Notes: generated by a model not told the origin, from the sequence alone. Numbered from the stretch's first letter, positions 9,950 to 22,588 are shown. The stretch: 64,000 bases of DNA from Zygnema cylindricum (GCA_037447655.1 JBBHKE010003205.1:123524-187523), one strand, 5' to 3'. A program made the numbers and translations.

Positions 9950-10958
9950 TGCAATTATGTGTCCTCCATTGGACCACAAAATAGAGGAAGCTTCTAGATA
10001 CTATTTAACTAACCCACTTCCAACCACAACCACTACTATCCAAGAACGAAAAAATGACATTTTGATTGCACCTCTATGCAGCCTACACCCCGTGAGTATG
10101 TAGCAAAAAGAATCATTGAAAACGGCCAATTAGCCGATAAGTTATAAGCTAGCTAAAATGCCTATTAATACAAAGCTCTCTTGGAGAGAGAGGTGACTAC
10201 TAACCAAAATTTCCTAAGTCCTAAACCTCTCTCACAACCCCTATCTAATGAAGTACGAACTAATCATATAACTATAAAGTACAAGAAAGGTAGTACGGCC
10301 GATGTTTTTTCTATACAGCCGGTGTACGACAAGGCTAATGAGTGGACGCGTGTCATTTTTCCACTTGTTCGTATATTCTCCGGAATTCCCGCGACCGAAT
10401 GTCATCTTTCCACGCGGCGCCAGGTCATGCCACGTCTATAAAAGCTAAAGTGACCATTCGGCGATCTTGGCGATGACGTGCGCCGTCGAATTAAATCTGA
10501 TATCAAATGTCGACCGTTTAAACAAATGTCCGATTCATTTGTTTCGTGCGAAATGGCGTTTCGCACTAAACCTTAACAAGTTCTATGTTAATTCGTCCAT
10601 ATTTCAGTTAAATGGTTTTAGTATTATACAACAGGTTAAATACTTATCAAATCCTATATCTCCTAACGGACTTCTACGACAGACTGGTTAGAGCTAACAA
10701 CTACGTCGCGCTCTGCAGGTCGGTGGTTCGTATCCTGCCGGACTCAACTTTTTGTTGAGAGTTATTTAAGTCACTCTTTAGTCCTTCCTATAGAGCTCAC
10801 GCAGCCATGGCTCCATCGCGCTCTCTCTCCTTCAGTGACTACAACAAGTAGGGGGGCAAGAGAGAAGAGATGGAGGCAAGCTGCCTGCATTTTCTTTATC
10901 TGTTTCCGCTAATTATTTTAGAACTAGAAAATACCAAAAACTACTTATTTCAACACTC
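9950..10958 (-). repeat. Copia E 3' LTR
   Basis: On the minus strand it starts TGTTGAAATAAGTAG next to the purine tract of E and ends at cataattgca. It aligns with the D1 LTR. It carries the conserved motif (10831-10849) and the tRNA-like module (10676-10745). It lies inside fragment J. Confidence 0.85.
10676..10745 (+). promoter_or_regulatory. tRNA-like (B-box) module in E LTR, antisense to the element
   Basis: Reads GACTGGTTAGAGCTAAC (D-arm/A-box-like) and then GGTGGTTCGTATCCTGCC, whose centre GGTTCGTATCC fits the tRNA B-box GGTTCGANNCC except for one base. It is followed by GGACTCAAC and a T5 run that could act as a Pol III terminator. Confidence 0.5.
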
Positions 10959-13578
10959 CCTTTATTTTCTAGTCTAATTTTAACTTTTCTTTTAATCCAC
11001 GTTTTTCCTTACAATATTTGAACTTTGGAGAGGGGACAGGTTTGCTCATCATGTCAGCCACCATTTCTTCATCGGATTTATACACAAGATTTACTATTTT
11101 ATTTTCAACTTTTTCCCTCACGAAGCTCAATCTTATGTCTATATGTTTAGCCTTGAAATGATGTTTTGGATTGGCTGCAATGGCAATGGCAACGTGATTA
11201 TCACACAAAAATTCATGCACTCCCTTTTTCATATTCCTCAATTCTTGCAACAAGGATTTGACCCACATGAACTCTTTCACCGGCGAACAAGAGGCCATAT
11301 ACTCAGCCTCCATAGTAGACCAAGCAACCACCTTTTGTTGCTTACTGCTCCAACAACAAGCACCTTCCCCCACATACAACAAATACCCAGAAGTGCATCT
11401 TCTCATAGGTGCATCCCTATCACTGGCATCACTCCAAATAGTGATATCAGTGTGCTCCCCTCCCAAATGTAACCATAACTCTCCAGTTCCTACTAGATAT
11501 CTCATGACTCTCTTGGCTGCCTCCCCATCTTTCTTCCTAGGATCATTAAGACTCCTACTGAGGACTCCTATTGCTGCCGCTATGTCTGGTCTGGTACATT
11601 CATAAATAGATCAAACTTCCTACGACCAGTCTATAAGGGATAGACTTAATAAACTATCTCTCCTCTAGACTCATATGATCATCTAAGATCATCATTCCTC
11701 CTTCTACACTCCCATCACTTACTTTTTTCAAGTCCATGGGAGTGGTACAACTGTTAGCCTTTTCCATCTAGAATTTTACAAGCATAATACCTAATTCTTC
11801 TTTCTGAGTAAGTCTGAAAATCCTTTTCCCCCTATCTCTCTCCATTTGGATCCCCAAAACATTTTTTGCCTCACCTAAATCCTTCATATCAAATCTCCCC
11901 CTAAGATCTTTCCTTAGCCTATCGATCTTCTTCAAAGACTTACTCAATAGAAGCAAATCATCCACATAAATTGCAATAAAAATAACACCATTCTCATCTT
12001 CAAACATATAGATAGAATGGTCTGAGGTGATTAAGATATATCCCAGACCGGTGAGAATCTCATCTAGTTTTTTATTCCACTGTCGGGGAGCCTGTTTCAG
12101 TCCATATAAGGACTTTTGAGCTTGTAGACTTTGCTCTCTTCTACTGCCTCCATGAACCTTTGCGGTTGCCTCATGAAAATTTCTTCCTCCAACTCACCAT
12201 TAAGAAAAGTAGACTTAATGTCCATTTGGTGTATTTCCTTGTCTTCCGCTGCTGCCAAACTGAAGAGAATCCTTACTGATGGGAGCCGAACATTTGGAGC
12301 AAAGGTCTCCTCATAGTCAATCCCCTCCTCTTGGATAAACCATTTCACTACCAATCAAGCCTTGTATCTCTCAATGGTTTTATCTGCGTTTACTTTTAGT
12401 TTAAATACCCATTTACACCGAATAGGTTTTTCTGTCTGGAGGACAATCCGTTATCTCCCAAGTATTTGCTTCCATGATCAAGCCATCTTATCATTTATGG
12501 CTCTAATCCACCTTTCTTTTTCATGACTATTTACTGCTTCGAGTAAGACTGAGGCTCATCTGGGTGAGATAGCTTAGTTACCTTATGAGCGGCTTGTTTT
12601 TCCTGTAATCTTTTGCTGCTCCTCCTTCCTCCCTCAAACTTTGAAGCTGGAATGGATTGAAGTCTTGGATTTCTCCTCACTGTCCCATCGGCTCCTCTAT
12701 CCATGGGAGCCGGTTTTGGTCCCACTTTTTCTATCTTCTCGACGTCCCTAGGAGTATGTGAGATTTCCGGTAAGTCTGCTGTATCTCGCATCTCCCCTGA
12801 ATCTGCAATCACGGTTTCATTCATGTCCTTTTTCGGGAAAGACCGAGTTCTCCTCACTCTCGGACTCAAATCTGATTTTTATCTTCATTCTATATTTGAA
12901 AGGGTCAAATGACTTCCTTTCATCCATGACAACTAGGTGTTTGACCATAATGATATCTTTCTTTGCTAAGTCATAGACTTTATATCCCTTGACATCCTCA
13001 TCATATCCCACAAAGTATCCAAGTTTTCCCTTAGCATCTAGTTTCCAGTTTTCCTATCCGTGTCAAGACTGTAAACTTGGCTACCGAAAACTTTAAGGTG
13101 TGAGATATTTGGTTTCCTTCCAACCCATCTCTCATAAGGTGTCACTCCCTTTACAGCTGAGGTAAGGACTCTATTCTTAATGTAATTGGCACAGTTTATT
13201 GCTTCTGCCCAAAATCTCTTCCCTATTTTCTTGTCGGCCAACATAGTGCATGCACTATCTCCTAGTGTTTTTGATTCAACCTCTCAGCTACCCCATTTTG
13301 TTCCTGGTTATATGGTACCGTTTTCTGGTGTTGTACTCCCTCATCTCTCAGATATTCCTCAAACTAGTTAGAGGTATATTCCCCCCCATTATCACTCCTT
13401 ATCTTCTTAATGCGGGTTTCATGCAACTTCTCACTCCATGCTTTATATTCTTTGAAGTAAGTTGATTCTTCAAACTTTGTTTTTAGAAAGTAGACTGTAG
13501 AGTATCTAGACGAATCATCGGTTATCGTCATCATAAATCTCTTTTCTCCAACCGAAGGTACTTTTGCAGATCCCCAAA
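10959..13578 (-). pseudogene. Copia E: integrase-reverse transcriptase-RNase H, broken and truncated
   Basis: From right to left it encodes part of the integrase core (KFEESTYFKEYKAWSEKL; IRSDNGGEYTSN, about 13370-13570) and the C-terminal integrase region with YERWVGRKPNISHLKVFG (about 13060-13140). The reverse transcriptase follows (FAPNVRLPSVRILFSLAA; YVDDLLLLS near 11940-11970), then RNase H with STMEAEYMAS (about 11300) and the terminal KRGLKEKLKLD. Several frameshifts and stops separate the pieces. The N-terminal half is missing because B1 is inserted at 13579. Confidence 0.9.
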
Positions 13579-14633
13579 TGAAACTCTGAGACCTCCATAA
13601 GTCCTCAAAGTGGAAAGCTTCCAAGAAGCCTCTAGGATAACCCTAACCCCTTTGTGTTTCAGCAAAAACAACTGCAACCCTGGCAGACAATAACTCTGAC
13701 CAACTTCACCCCTGTGAAGGCAAGACTCCCCTGAGTCGATAGCAAAAAAAATCTCTGAATTTGCTCCCCTGAGCAGTAAGTTATGGAGGGTCAAAGTTGA
13801 CCTTTTGTACTGAAGCTATGTGGGAGAGAAAGTCCTATCTCCTAATTTTTCTAAGTCCTATCTCTCTTACGAACTCTATCTACTGATGTATGGAACCAAT
13901 CAGATTACAGTTCCGTACGCAAAAGTACAGGTGTCGGTGTACTTTATGTACGGACACTGTACGACATGGAAAAAATGTCGACACATGTCATATCCGGATT
14001 CGGTGCCATAATCTCCGGAGATACCACGATCCAATGTAATTTTGCCACGTGTCATCCGATGTGGCGATGGCCACAAACCGCCGAAATCTTCTTCCTTGAT
14101 CTCGGCGCTAATTCCGGCCGTCCGATTAAATTCGAATTTAATCATAGCCGTAATAAATACATGCGCCGTATTCGTTTCACTAAAGAAATAAATGGGCGGT
14201 ATTGATTTCTTGTCCGTACCGTAATCTATATTTATATATTACCGGATCTATGTATCACGCAATCAATTATAGTTAAATGATTTATCCTATGTATTTCTGT
14301 TTAAATAAATATCAAACCATACACTACGTAACATTAGTTCTAGACTTAACGGCTAAGGCTACCGGCTAACTGCTGTCTGCCGGCCGGGAGGTACCAGGAT
14401 CAAATCCTGTGGCCGACACATACCTTTTAGTAAATAAACCCCTAACTAATATAAATTTCCCGTAAACCTCTGGATAACCTAGGTAGCCATGGCTCTAGCT
14501 CCCTCTCCAATTTCTCAGTGACTACGACAAGTTTGAGAGTTGGAGAAAGAAGTTAGAGGTAGGCTGCCTCTGCTTCTTTCTATATTTCTATTTAGACCTA
14601 GAAAATACTTAAAATTGGCCATAAATTTCTACA
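13579..14633 (-). repeat. Copia B1 3' LTR (1055 bp)
   Basis: The minus-strand LTR starts TGTAGAAATTTATGGCC at 14633 and ends TTTCA at 13579. It has the same length as its partner at 20425-21479. It contains the conserved motif (14513-14531), a tRNA-like module (14345-14425) and the inverted GGTCAA/TTGACC pair near its end. The flanking ccaaa (13574-13578) is half of the expected target duplication; the other half is not seen because the right side is rearranged. Confidence 0.9.
14345..14425 (+). promoter_or_regulatory. tRNA-like (B-box/hairpin) module in B1 LTR, antisense to the element
   Basis: Reads GGCTAAGGCTACCGGCTAAC (A-box-like block), then ACCAGGATCAAATCCTG (T-arm/B-box-like), closed by GGCCGACA. 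The A at the first T-loop position resembles initiator tRNA. The same stretch can also fold as a simple hairpin (CCGGCC with GGCCG around the CAGGAT/ATCCTG stem). Confidence 0.5.
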
Positions 14634-17600
14634 CTCCCCTTATTTTCTAGTCAATCTTTAATTTCAGACCACACTTCTCCTTGCTGAAAATTAGCTTAGG
14701 GGAAGGCACAGGTTTGGTCATCATATCTGCTACCATCTCACTATCTGGTTTGTACTTTAAACTGATTATTTTGTTTTCTGCTTTCTCTCTAACAAAACTG
14801 AGTCTGATGTCCATATGTTTGGCTTTAAAATGATTTTTAGGATTGGCAGAAATAGCGATTGCAGCCTGATTATCACAAAAAAAATTCTGCACACCACTCT
14901 TAAGGTGACCAAGCTCACCAAGCAATGACTTGACCCACATCAATTCTTTTACAGCAGAGCAAGAGGCCATATACTCAGCCTCCATGGTGGACTGAGCAAT
15001 AACTTTTTGCTGTTTGCTACTTCAACAGCAAGCCCCATCACCCACATATAATACATATCCAGAGGTGCATCTCCTCATCGAAGCATCACCATAACTAACA
15101 TCACTCCAAGTAGTGATGTCAGTATTCTCCCCACCCAAATGCAACCATAGATCCCTAGATCCTATCAAATATCTAAGAACACTCTTAGCTGCTTCCCAAT
15201 CCCTCTTAGTGGGAGCATTTAGACTTCTACTCAGCACTCCTACAGTTGCAGCTAAATCCGGCCGGGTACAATTCATAAAATAGATTAGACTTCCCACTAC
15301 TTGCCTGTAAGGAATAGTGTGCATGAACTTTTGTTCTTCAGTAGATTATTCCTCGTCTAAGACTATGACGACTCCTTCCCCACTCCCCTCACTTCCCTTC
15401 TTCAACTCCATTGGAGTTATACAACTATTAGCTTTATCCATTTGAAATTTTTCAAGCATGTTCCCTATTGCTTCCTTTTGAGTCAATCTTATAATTTTTC
15501 TTTTTCAATCTCTCTCTACTTGAATTCCCAAAATATATTTTTCTTCCCCCATATCCTTCATTTCAAATCTCCCCTTAAGATCGGTTTTCAGTTTATTAAT
15601 TTTTTCATTGATTTACTTAAAACAAGCAAATCATCAACATAAATTGCAATAAATATAAAACCTTCCTCATCTTCGAAAACATAGATTGAGAGATCTGAGC
15701 TGATCCGAATATATCCTAGACCGGTAAGAAACTCATCAAGCTTCTTATTCCACTGTCGAGGCGCCTGTTTCAAACCATAACGAGATTTAATCAGCCGGCA
15801 TACCTTACTCTCCTCTCTTTCTTCCACAAACCCTTCAGGTTGTCGCATAAAGATCTCCTCTTCCAATTCTCAATGAAAAAAGGTTGTTTTGATGTCCATC
15901 TGGTGCACTTCCATGTCTTACGCTGCTGCAAGGCTGAGAAGTATGTAGACGGAGGGAAATTTGACCACCAGGGCAAAGGTTTCCTCGTAGTCAATTCCCT
16001 CTTTTTGTGTAAATCCCTTTGCCACTAGTCGGGCTTTGTAGCGCTCGATTGTGTTATCTGGGTTCAGTTTTAATTTGAAAACCCACTTACAACCGATTGG
16101 TTTTCGGTTAGGTGGACAATCCAGCAGCTCCCAAGTATGGCTGCCATAATTGAGGCCATCTCCTCATTGATGGCTGTCTTCCACCGATTTCTTTCTGGAC
16201 AAGTCATCGCCTCTCCATAAGTTTGAGGTTCATCTTGATGAGATAGTTTAGTTACCTGGTTATTAACCTGTTTTTCTTGCAGTCTTTTGCTACTTCTCCT
16301 TCCCCCCTCAAAATCTGAGGCCGGAATAGATGGTTCTCGTGGATTCTTTCGAACAAACTCGGCTTCTCCCCTATCCCTTGATTCCGAATCAATTTCCACC
16401 ACGTCTTCCGCTTCGGGTAGAGTTGTTACTGGAGTTTCAACAGCGGAGTCCTTTTCGTTCTGATTTGTACCTGCAAGAATGTCATCTTCTCTAAAACCTG
16501 GATAGTTAGGAAGCTCAAAGTCATCGGAATTTTCTGACTCAAATCTGATTTTTTACTGACTTTGTATACTTGAAGGGATCCACAGACTTTCCTTCATCTA
16601 TAACTACTAGATGCTTTACTAAGATTATATCTTCCCTTTTTAGATCATAAACTCTATATCCTTTAACATCCTCATCATATCCTAATAAGTATCCCGGTTT
16701 TCCTTTAGGATCTAGCTTCCAATTGGACCGAGCAGTATCTAGATGAATACTTGGCTGCCGAAAACCTTTAAGTGAGATATGTCTGGTTTCCCGCCTGTCC
16801 ATCTCTCATAAGGTGTTTGATCTTTTATAGCTGAAGTAAGAACTCTATTTTTGAGGTAATTAGCACAGTTCATTGCTTCTGCCCAAAACCTTTTTCTTAT
16901 CTTCTTATCCGACAACATACTTCAGCACTATCACTTAGTGTCCTATTTAATCGTTCAGCTACCCCATTTTTTCTGGGATTTCTGGAACTATCTTTTGGTG
17001 TTGAACTCCATCTTCCCTCAGAAAATCCTCAAACTGGTTAGAAGTATACTCTCCACCATTATCACTCCGTATTTTCTTGATTGGAGTTTCATGGAGTTTT
17101 TCGCTCCATGCTTTATATTGTCTAGAACAATCCTGAGCTTTAGACTTGTTTTTCAAAAAATACACTCGGGAATATCGAGACCAATCATCAGTGATAGTCA
17201 TCATAAATCTCTTCCCCCCCGGTGAGGGCTCTTTGGCCGGTCCCCAAATATCTGTGTGTACTAGATCCAGAATATTTTCTCCCTTATAGGTGGCTGTTTT
17301 AGGAAAGGGTAATCTGTGTATTTTACCTTGAGCACATCCACTACAATCACTTATATTATCATTCTTACTGAACTTAATCCCTTCCACCACTCCCATCTTT
17401 TTCATCTCTCTTATCTTGTCTAGATTCACATGCCCAAGCCTCTTATGCCACATCATAATATCATGAACACCAGCATAATAAAGTTTCTTCTTTTCATTAC
17501 TTAAAACCAGCCTAAACATCCCATGGCTACCTTTCTCAACAATGAAATAGACATCCTCCTCAAATCTAGCAGTAAAGACTCTTTCCCTAGTGCTAGTAAA

Positions 17601-18467
17601 AAAACCTTTATCATCTAATACGGATGTAGAGATGAGGTTTTTGTTCAGCTCCGGAATAAACAATACATTGGAGAATGTTACTATGGATGTATTCCATCTA
17701 CTAACACTTTCAAATCTACCGATCCTACAAGAGTAGTGGTGACTATCCTCCCATCCCCGTACTCTATCTCTACGGTGGGAATATTTCTTATCTTAGTGAA
17801 CAGGTGCCTATCCTTACACATGTGCATGGAGGCACCTGAATCTACAATCCAGCCTGCTTCACCTTTGAATCCACCGTAAGCACATTTCTGCCTTCGTGGA
17901 ATTTCGACCTCGTTTTTCGCCTCCAACTCCTCATCTAAAAGGAGCTCATCGTCCTCGTCCTCGGATTCCGCCTCATGTACCTGTGTCACAAGGGCCTTTT
18001 TCTTTCCTCTCGGGGTACCACCGGTCTGCCCCTCCTTTAACCGAAGCTCGGTTAGCTTAATGTACTCTGCCATATAGTGCCCAGGTTTCTTACAAAAATG
18101 ACATTAACCTTTGGGAGCCCTTGGTTGAAACTCGTCGGTCTGATTTTTCTGCTCCCTCCCCCCATAGTTTCCGACCGGTTTCCGTGAATCCTTGTTCCTC
18201 CAATCGGTCGCACTTGCCAAGGCTTAGCCACTCTTTCCTCCCCTTCGGATCTCAATCGTATTCTCCCGAACGAGAATCATCCCTACCACTGAGTTCCACA
18301 TCCACCTTGAGTCCAGAAGTCCTGCACACGGTTGACTATGTTTTCGAACTCATCGGGTAACTTCATCAGTAAACAGTTAACCTTTTCTTTTTCACTAAAA
18401 TCTTTTCCCGCACTCTTTAGCTCCATAAAGAGTGTAGCAAGCTCATCGCAAAAATCCAACATCCCTA
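14634..18467 (-). pseudogene. Copia B1 gag C-terminus-protease-integrase-RT-RNase H, broken
   Basis: From right to left: end of gag and zinc-knuckle region (near 18090), protease with VDSGASMHMCKD (about 17810-17850), integrase with SGCAQGKIHRLPF, VHTDIWGPA and RSDNGGEYTSN (about 17060-17360), then RT with YVDDLLVLSKS (about 15610-15640). RNase H follows (STMEAEYMASCSAVKELMW, about 14930-14985) with terminal KCGLKLKID. Multiple frameshifts and stops are present. The stop at 15022-15024 (TGG to TGA in CCWSSK) is shared with B2. The rest of gag lies beyond the inserted U element, at 19933-20424. Confidence 0.9.
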
Positions 18468-19932
18468 TGTTGTTTTTGAAAAGTTAGTTTCGTGCGAACA
18501 CGGCGTTTCGTGCGTACGCGATGTTTTGTGCGTACGCATTTACGTGATATACTGTGGAGGTTCGAAAGGATTTGCGGATTGGGGGAATTTAATGTACGAG
18601 TAAAATTAATGAAGTAATTGAGTGGCGCAAAATGTGATAGGAAATGGACGGCGGATCGCGAAGCGATCCGACATGAGATAATCGACGAAGATAAAATGGT
18701 ACGTCGCACGTAAAGTACATAATGCGACACGTGGGATATATGAAAAAGGACGCCGCCAGTTCATAGAATCTTTTTGGGGAAAGGTGTACTTATTTTTGGC
18801 AGGCGCATTTATGACGAGGAACAAAATTGCGGTACGGACAATTTTGGATGGTTTGACGAATTTATCGAAAATGACGTGTACCTTATATGCGACAAGGCGC
18901 ATTTATGGCGAAGTACGTGGTTTCATACGAACACGATTTGGATCGTACGGTTTGATTTCGGCAAGTTGGTCATGGTACACGTGGAGGGCGAACGGCGTCT
19001 GCCGATATTTTTAAGAGATCACATTGTTTTTTATGACGCATTATCTAGTGGACCGTACATATGCGATGTCGGTTCACTACGTGGATTTATCTGCAAGTGA
19101 CTAAGCAAGTTGTCGCTTATGACGCGTATTTTGCGGACGCGTCGGTGTAAATATTTGAAACATCAATATTTTGTTTTATGCGAACTAATGATTTAGTGTT
19201 GATTAAAATAGTTATATTTACGTGATCATTTAGGGTTTCGACAGTTTAATTTATGTGTCTTTATGTGTCGTATTTGCAGACAAGTGTACGCTTACGATTG
19301 CTTGACTTTCAGGTGTACGCTTACGATTAATTTATTCTTAGTGATGGTCTATTATGGTTAAATAGGACTTGATGACATGTACGTAATGTATGTTGGTTAT
19401 TTTGACACTTAGTGATTCGTTGACAGCTCACAAGTGTATATATAGGAATGAGCTTTGTTAGGAATTAATCATCAATGCTGGTTAGTAAAGTGGGGACCAA
19501 AGATGTAGTATTTTAGGGTTGTCGATTAGGTCATGCACTTTGAATGATATAATGATTATTTGATTATACTTTGATTATACTTTTGTTTATGTGTGATGCA
19601 TTTGTTTGTTATTATTTATTTATGTTATTTTATATATGTTTGATATGCATTGTTTATGCATTTGTCCTAGGGTTTGTTTATGTCGATTATTCCATCAAAC
19701 CTTAGATGTTGTCATAGGGTTTGTTTATGTCGATTATTCCATCAAACTTTAGATGTTGTCATAGGGTTTATTTATGTTGATTATTCCATGAAACCCTAAA
19801 TGTTGTTTGTTGCGTCTGTATACGCATATGGAGGATGCATTTCAAATGATTGTTCGTCGACCTATTTTTGCTTAGCTTTTTGTATGATAGTTTGGGTTGC
19901 TTCTGCGGTCTATTTTAGACCAAAGAACAACA
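18468..19932. mobile_element. Element U: probable solo LTR inserted in B1 gag
   Basis: A 1465-bp insertion that interrupts the B1 gag. It begins TGTTGTTTTTG and ends AGAACAACA (TG...CA with short inverted ends) and is flanked by cccta on the left and ccctc on the right, a near-perfect 5-bp duplication. No transposase, gag or pol is found inside; the open frames near 18774-19100 show no family motifs. A second, truncated copy (U') lies at 22457-22588 plus 29042-29066. The family of the parent element is unknown. A non-autonomous DNA element is an alternative. Confidence 0.55.
19668..19808 (+). repeat. Three 47-bp tandem repeats in element U
   Basis: Copies start at 19668, 19715 and 19762, each with tagggttt, attattccat and agatgttg. 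The last copy includes AAACCCTAAA, which matches the plant telo-box promoter element; whether it acts here is unknown. Confidence 0.8.
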
Positions 19933-20424
19933 CCCTCCCCCTTTGTATACATACTCCTTAACTTTCTGATCAACCAAATGTTGTTGCTGAATCGTACCAC
20001 TTCGGTACATCTCTATGAGAGCCATCCAAAGATCGGATACCCTTTCTACCTACAAATGAGGACATGCAAGTCCTTGAGTGAGATGGCGTAGGATGAAGTG
20101 CTTTGCCACCATATTGTTGAAGTCCCAAGTTTTAGTATCATTCTCCTTGTTCCTAGGAATAGGTGACATGAATGCCGAACCAGTTCCTATTGGTGTGGTC
20201 GCCTCCTTCTCCTTTCCTTTGTCCACCACTTCTCCTTCCTTTGTTTCCTCCATTGAAGGTGGATCCTCTTTCCTGGTGAGATTCCAAGACTTGATGGACG
20301 CCCCAACCGTCCACTCACTATCCCCCAAAACCTTTTTTCACATAGAGCTCCAATCATCATACTTTCCCATTATATGAAGCCAGTTTCATTAAAGATTGGT
20401 ACCCTAGAGGGTGGGCCCATAGCT
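19933..20424 (-). pseudogene. Copia B1 gag N-terminal part and primer-binding site
   Basis: Continues the B1 gag to the right of element U (PIPRNKENDTKTWDFNNMVA, HFILRHLTQGLACPHL). It ends against the 5' LTR with the primer site at 20410-20424, which on the minus strand reads AGCTATGGGCCCACC, 13 of 15 bases identical to the half-tRNA-iMet site of C, H and F. Frameshifts and stops are present. Confidence 0.85.
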
Positions 20425-21479
20425 TGAAACTCTGAGACCTCCATAAGTCCTCAGAGTGGACAGCTTCCAAGAAGCCTCTAGGATAACCCTGACCCCTTTG
20501 TGTTTCAGCAAAAACAGCTGCCACCCTGGCAGATAATAACTCTGACCAACTTCACCCCTGTGAAGGCAAGACTCCCCTGAGTCGATAGCAAAAAGAATCT
20601 CTGAATTTGCTCCCCTGAGCAGTAAGTCACGGAGGGTCAAAGTTGACCTTTTTGTATAAAAGCTCTCAGGGAGAGAGGGTCCTATCTCCTAATTTTTCTA
20701 AGTCCTATCTCTCTCACAAACTCTATCTACTGATGTACAAAACCAATCACATTACAGTTCCGTACGCAAAAGTACAGCTGTCGGTGTACTTTATGTACGG
20801 ACATTGTACGACATAGCCTAAATGTTGACACATGTCATATCCGGATTCGGTGCCATATTCTCCGAAGATACCACGATCCAATGTAATTTCGCCACGTGTT
20901 ATCTGATGTGGGGATGGCCACAAACCGCCGAAATCTTCTTCCGCGATCTCGACGCTAATTCCGGTCGTCCGATTAAATTCAATTGTTATCGTAGCCGTAA
21001 TATATACATGCGCGGTATTCGTTTCACTAAAGAAATAAATGCGCGGTATTGTTTCTTGTCCGTACCGTAATCTGTACTTATACATTACCGGATCTATGTA
21101 TCCCGTAAACAATTATAGTTAAATGATTTATCCTATGTATTTCTGTTTAAATAAATATCAAACCATACACTACGTAACATTAGTTCTAGACTTAACGGCT
21201 AAGGCTACCGGCTAACTGCTGTCTGCCGGCCGGTAGGTACCAGGATCAAATCCTGTGGCCGGCACATACCTTTTAGTAAATAAACCCCTAACTAATATAA
21301 ATTTCCCGTAAACCTCTGGATAGCCTAGGTAGCCATGGCTCTAGCTCCCTCTCCAATTTCTCAGTGACTGCGACAAGTTTGAGAGTTGGAGAAAGAAGTT
21401 AGAGGTAGACTGCCTCGGCTTCTTTCTATATTTCTATTTAGACCTAGAAAATACTTAAAATGGACCATTAATTTCTACA
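20425..21479 (-). repeat. LTR shared by B1 (as 5' LTR) and B2 (as 3' LTR), 1055 bp
   Basis: Same length as, and closely similar to, 13579-14633. To its left is the B1 primer site and gag; to its right is the purine tract and RNase H end of a second copy, B2. One LTR therefore serves two adjacent copies, the expected product of unequal recombination between LTRs. Conserved motif at 21360-21378; tRNA-like module at about 21190-21266. Confidence 0.85.
21190..21266 (+). promoter_or_regulatory. tRNA-like (B-box/hairpin) module in the shared B LTR, antisense
   Basis: Nearly identical to 14345-14425: GGCTAAGGCTACCGGCTAAC, then ACCAGGATCAAATCCTG, closed by GGCCGGCA, which pairs fully with the upstream TGCCGGCC. 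Confidence 0.5.
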
Positions 21480-22456
21480 CTCCCCTTATTTTCTAGTCAA
21501 TCTTTAATTTCAGACCACACTTCTCCTTGCTGAAAATTAGCTTAGGGGAAGGCACAGGTTTGGTCATCATATCTGCTACCATCTCACTGTCTGGTTTGTA
21601 CTCTAAACTGATTATTTTGTTTTCTACTTTCTCTCTAACAAAGCTGAGTCTGATGTCCATGTGTTTGGCTTTAAAATGATTTTTAGGATTGGCAAAAATA
21701 GCGATTGCAGCCTGATTATCACAAAAAAAATTCTGCACACCACTCTTAAGGTGACCAAGCTCACCAAGCAAAGACTTGACCCACATCAATTCTTTTACAG
21801 CAGAGCAAGAGGCCATATACTCAGCCTCCATGGTGGACTGAGCAATAACTTTTTGTTGTTTGCTACTTCAATAGCAAGCCCCATCACCCACATATAATAC
21901 ATATCCAGAAGTGCATCTCCTCATCGAAGCATCACCATAACTGGCATCACTCCAAGTAGTGATGTCAGTATTCTCCCCACCCAAATGAAACCATAGATCC
22001 CTAGTTCCTATCAAACATCTAAGGACACTCTTAGCTGCTTCCCAATCCCTCTTAGTGGGAGCATTTAGACTTCTACTCAGCACTCCTACAGTTGCAGCTA
22101 AATCCGGCCGGGTACAATTCATAAAATAGATTAGACTTCCAACTACTTGCCTGTAAGGAATAGTGTGCATGAACTTTTGTTCTTCAGGTGATAACTCCTC
22201 GTCTAAGACTATGACTCCACCTTCCCCACTCCCCTCACTTCCCTTCTTCAACTCCATTGGAGTTGTACAACTATTAGCTTTATCTATTTATAATTTTTCA
22301 AGCATGTTCCCTATTGCTTCCTTTTGAGTTAATCTTATAATTTTTCTTTTTCGGTCTCTCTCTACTTGAATTCCCAAAATATATTTTGCTTCCCCCATAT
22401 CCTTCATTTCAAATCTCCCCTTAAGATCGGTTTTCAATTTATTAATTTTTTCCATT
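21480..22456 (-). pseudogene. Copia B2: 3' end of pol (RT end and RNase H), truncated
   Basis: Encodes the RT tail (MELKKGSEGSGEGG; CTRPDLAATVGVLSRSLNAP) and RNase H (STMEAEYMASCSAVKELMW; terminal KCGLKLKID). It is almost the same as B1 14634-15610, including the TGA at 21868-21870 that replaces a Trp codon. It stops abruptly near 22456, within the codons after the YVDD region, at a junction with element U'. Confidence 0.9.
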
Positions 22457-22588
22457 GTTGATTATTCTATGAAACCCTAAATGTTGTTTGTTGCGTCTGT
22501 ATAAGCATATGGAGGATGCATTTCAAATGATTGTTCATTGGCCTAGCTTTGCTTAGCTTTTTGCATGATAGTTTGGGTTGCTTCTGCG
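22457..22588. mobile_element. Element U', truncated second copy of U (left part of the C insertion site)
   Basis: Matches 19776-19905 of element U (gattattctatgaaaccc through gggttgcttctgcg). The match resumes after copia C at 29042-29066, which has the U terminus AGAACAACA. Copia C therefore inserted into U', and ctgcg was duplicated. Confidence 0.8.

Noticed and set aside
18774-19100. 108-codon open frame inside element U
   Set aside because: No motif, no support from the second U copy, and overlapping frames of equal quality.
19668-19808. CRISPR-like or telomeric array
   Set aside because: Three contiguous 47-bp tandem copies without spacers in a plant solo LTR; the telomere-like words are single.
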